DNA of 6,965 nt from JBHIBD01 sp046758865 (lineage in GTDB: Bacteria > Planctomycetota > Brocadiia > Brocadiales > Bathyanammoxibiaceae): the NCBI GenBank assembly GCA_046758865.1, contig JBHIBD010000091.1, forward strand, positions 1-6,965, read 5' to 3'. The notes under the pieces were generated by a model. The model saw only the letters and a list, made by a program, of their open reading frames with translations. It searched no databases and had not been told where the DNA came from. Shown piece by piece: positions 5,380 through 6,965 of the stretch (position 1 is its first letter; every line of letters starts with the position of its first letter). Position numbers and translations under genes: made by a program.

Positions 5380-5406
5380 TTACCTAGTTAAAGGGGAAAT
5401 TTCATT

Positions 5407-6174
5407 ATGAACACCACAAAAAGGACCTCCAGCAAAAGCCTCTCCATAATTATCGTAACCATCGCCTCCCTGATATTTCCCCTTGGCTGCATGGGTGTCA
5501 GTACTGGACCTCAAGTAACTCAGGAGGAGGTTAGGCGTGAAACCCAAGAACTGGAGGTAAAAAAACAGCAGTATGAAGTAAAAAAGCAGAAACGCCCTTT
5601 TGCTGGGTTAGATTTAGCAAGACAGAGAAAGCTAGTAAAAACCGTAGGCTCCGAGCTCCTGAGGCAAGTAGAAGACTCATTGGATGTAAACTTTCAGGTC
5701 CAGGAAGGTGAGGCAGTCAATGCCGGTGCCACATTTGGGAAGATAGTTGTCACGACTGGCATGATTAGATTCCTCGGGTCTAAGGACGAACTAGCTGTAG
5801 TACTTGGCCATGAATTAGCTCACCTGACAAAAGGCCATTTGACAAAAGGTATTGTCAGTAACATACCAGTAATAATCGGTTCCACGGTAGCCGAAAGTAT
5901 TTCACCAGGCAGTGGGGAGGTAGTACAGAAGGGTGGAAGTATATTTACACAAAAATTTAGCCGTGACATGGAAAGAGAGGCAGATCACTTTGGCATCCAT
6001 TATGCGCACAATGCAGGCTACGATGCGGCAGCCGGTATAGATATCTGGGAGCGGTTTGCAATAGAACTTCCTGTGAGTCAAAAGACTACCATTTTCAGCA
6101 GCCACCCCAGCTCAACAGAAAGAATGGTACGGGCCAGGAAGGTAGCAAATTCGCTGAAAGCACACAGCAAGTAG
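5407..6174 (+). CDS. M48-family zinc metallopeptidase, probable lipoprotein (255 aa)
   Basis: This is a LoiP/YggG-like or BepA-like M48 protease, expected to degrade misfolded envelope proteins in the periplasm. The N-terminus (K5, R6, K10, then a hydrophobic run to G27) is a type II signal peptide. Cys28 in F-P-L-G-C would be the lipidated residue; Pro at -3 is unusual. A charged, coiled-coil-like stretch (about 40-63) leads into the catalytic domain. H135-E-L-A-H139 within VVLGHELAHLTKGH is the HExxH zinc site, and FSRDMEREADHFGIHYA (184-200) supplies the downstream Glu ligand and Asp. SSHPSSTERM (231-240) is the usual C-terminal M48 motif. Length fits single-domain M48 lipoproteins, with no TPR region. 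A good aaagggga precedes the ATG. The roughly 200-bp gap to the sulfatase-like gene argues for its own promoter. Confidence 0.92.
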   Translation: MNTTKRTSSKSLSIIIVTIASLIFPLGCMGVSTGPQVTQEEVRRETQELEVKKQQYEVKKQKRPFAGLDLARQRKLVKTVGSELLRQVEDSLDVNFQVQEGEAVNAGATFGKIVVTTGMIRFLGSKDELAVVLGHELAHLTKGHLTKGIVSNIPVIIGSTVAESISPGSGEVVQKGGSIFTQKFSRDMEREADHFGIHYAHNAGYDAAAGIDIWERFAIELPVSQKTTIFSSHPSSTERMVRARKVANSLKAHSK

Positions 6175-6210
6175 GCACTACATATAATTAGTCCAAAAAA
6201 ATCATTCGTG

Positions 6211-6348
6211 TCAATCTATTAGGCCGCTCTTCTTCTCCCCCGTCCGCTTCTTTTCCTCGTCCCTTTTTCGTTTTATAATCAAAACGCCTCCCAGGGTTAG
6301 GAGTACTAGACTAACTACTATCAGTGGTATGGCTATGTCTGATAACAT
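6211..6348 (-). CDS. Small single-pass membrane protein (45 aa)
   Basis: A minus-strand ATG at 6348 has a textbook ggagg seven bases upstream (ggaggctaaaaaATG) and opens 45 codons ending in TGA. Residues about 5-25 (IAIPLIVVSLVLLTLGGVLI) form one membrane helix. A lysine/arginine- and glutamate-rich tail follows (K-R-K-R-D-E-E-K-K-R-T-G-E-K-K), ending S-G-L-I-D. By the positive-inside rule the N-terminus would be outside and the charged tail in the cytoplasm. Many small membrane proteins of this layout are accessory subunits or regulators of larger membrane complexes, but nothing here identifies a partner. It converges on the M48 gene with 36 bp between stops. Upstream, ttgctg and gatata with about 18 bp between them are a possible promoter. 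The family is unknown to me. Confidence 0.7.
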   Translation of the reverse strand: MLSDIAIPLIVVSLVLLTLGGVLIIKRKRDEEKKRTGEKKSGLID

Positions 6349-6640
6349 TTTTTAGCCTCCAATCAAGTATCTGTAGTCAGTAAACCATCCGCCTCCACCA
6401 TTAAGCAACAGTTTATATCATCAAATTAGAAAAATGCCAGCAAAAATGACACTTAGGGAGCTCTCACAGTGTCTAAAAAGGCACTCAATTTACATCATTC
6501 TAAAGGTAGGGAATCTGCTACATAAGAATATATAATAGCAAGGCCCCCCCCTACCCCTGGACGCCTACCCCCGCTCCAAAAAGGTAAAGGTCTGAACCCA
6601 AGCCCATTTTTTTCACTATTCTTGCAAAAGTGTTTTCTCC
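6349..6640. other. Non-coding gap with a C-rich tract
   Basis: Besides the ribosome-binding site of the small membrane gene, no gene is supported. A plus-strand ATG at 6434 opens a short frame without a Shine-Dalgarno. A strongly C-rich stretch lies at 6544-6577, with an eight-C run at 6544-6551 followed by four-C and five-C runs. TATAAT at 6531-6536 resembles a -10 box, but no -35 is visible at the right distance. Confidence 0.4.
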
Positions 6641-6818
6641 ATTAGCACCTCTTAGTTCCTATATTGTAAGGGCTTATATTAAAGTATAGCTGCCGAGGAA
6701 AACAGGTGTGGTGAAACTTCAACACTTTTATTAGCACCTCTTAGTTCCTATATTGTAAGGGCTTATATTAAAGTATAGCCGTCGAGGAAAAAAGGTGTGG
6801 TGAAACTTCAACACTTTT
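6641..6818 (+). repeat. 89-bp tandem duplication (two copies) with internal dyads
   Basis: Copy 1 is 6641-6729 and copy 2 is 6730-6818, head to tail with no bases between; they differ at only three positions. Within each unit, CACCT (6646-6650) can pair with AGGTG (6704-6708), TTCCT (6656-6660) with AGGAA (6696-6700), and gcttatat with gtatagc (6672-6690, one bulge). All three differences fall outside these stems. A 10-bp inverted pair encloses the array: caaaagtgtt at 6625-6634 and aacacttttg at 6810-6819. It could be a small non-autonomous element, a structured RNA or a protein-binding array; I cannot decide between these from sequence alone. Confidence 0.9.
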
Positions 6819-6965
6819 GAGGTCAGGCCGAAGGACTAAACAAAAAAACCTCTAAGCTCTTAATGTATATCGTCCAAGCACTTATAGAAAAACTTGTCTC
6901 CAGTCCGATGATTGGCATTGGTTTCGCTCTTATGTGCCATAGATAGTAACAGCCTGCCCGCTGTA

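Noticed and set aside
6434..6535. Plus-strand 33-codon ORF in the right-hand gap
   Set aside because: It has no Shine-Dalgarno and no recognisable features, and is within what is expected by chance in this AT-rich gap.
6860..6965. Minus-strand frame open from the right edge to a TAA at 6860
   Set aside because: Only 34 codons are visible (including M-A-H-K-S-E-T-N-A-N-H-R-T-G-D) and I recognise nothing. It may be the end of a gene beyond the window, but this cannot be supported here.

Overview
The window comes from a bacterium of moderate GC content, probably Gram-negative (it encodes a predicted lipoprotein M48 protease and a quinone-pathway methyltransferase). I cannot place it to genus. 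The mix of intact housekeeping-type genes with many gene fragments, dispersed repeats and long non-coding gaps suggests a repeat-rich environmental genome in the style of anammox Planctomycetota, Nitrospirota or Desulfobacterota. That placement is inference from general appearance, not from any marker.

Layout, left to right. (1) 1-801: the 3' part of a UbiE/MenG methyltransferase gene, open at the left edge, followed at 824-865 by a diverged second copy of its last 14 codons. (2) 1042-1114: a tRNA with anticodon CAT. (3) 1145-3164: an accessory segment. It holds the frameshifted C-terminal relic of a tyrosine recombinase (minus strand), a pair of 74-bp direct repeats 1,660 bp apart (1431-1504 and 3091-3164), and between them four small plus-strand genes. 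Three of these encode Cys-rich, probably zinc-binding proteins; one is a 53-codon ORF at 2153-2314. A second, more diverged pair of direct repeats (1568-1763 and 2252-2417) includes the 3' end of that small ORF, so the segment looks built from duplicated modules. (4) 3262-5379: an alkaline-phosphatase/sulfatase-superfamily enzyme (3528-5204) with Thr instead of the sulfatase Cys. It is flanked on the left by a plus-strand glycosyltransferase-4 fragment and on the right by a minus-strand fragment resembling a GT4 C-terminus. (5) 5407-6174: an M48 metallopeptidase, probably a lipoprotein. (6) 6211-6348, minus strand: a 45-residue single-pass membrane protein with a strong Shine-Dalgarno. (7) 6544-6819: a C-rich tract and a near-perfect 89-bp tandem duplication with internal dyads.

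How the genes relate: ubiE belongs to menaquinone/ubiquinone synthesis and has no visible functional link to its neighbours. The phosphatase/sulfatase-like enzyme and the two GT4 remnants suggest that this stretch was once part of a surface-polysaccharide locus that has been rearranged. The recombinase relic, its repeats and the small Cys-rich proteins look like a decayed integrative element or prophage next to a tRNA gene. I see no complete, recognisable new defence or mobile system. The best candidates for something undescribed are the duplicated small-ORF/zinc-protein modules bounded by the 74-bp repeats, and the 89-bp structured tandem repeat near the right edge.
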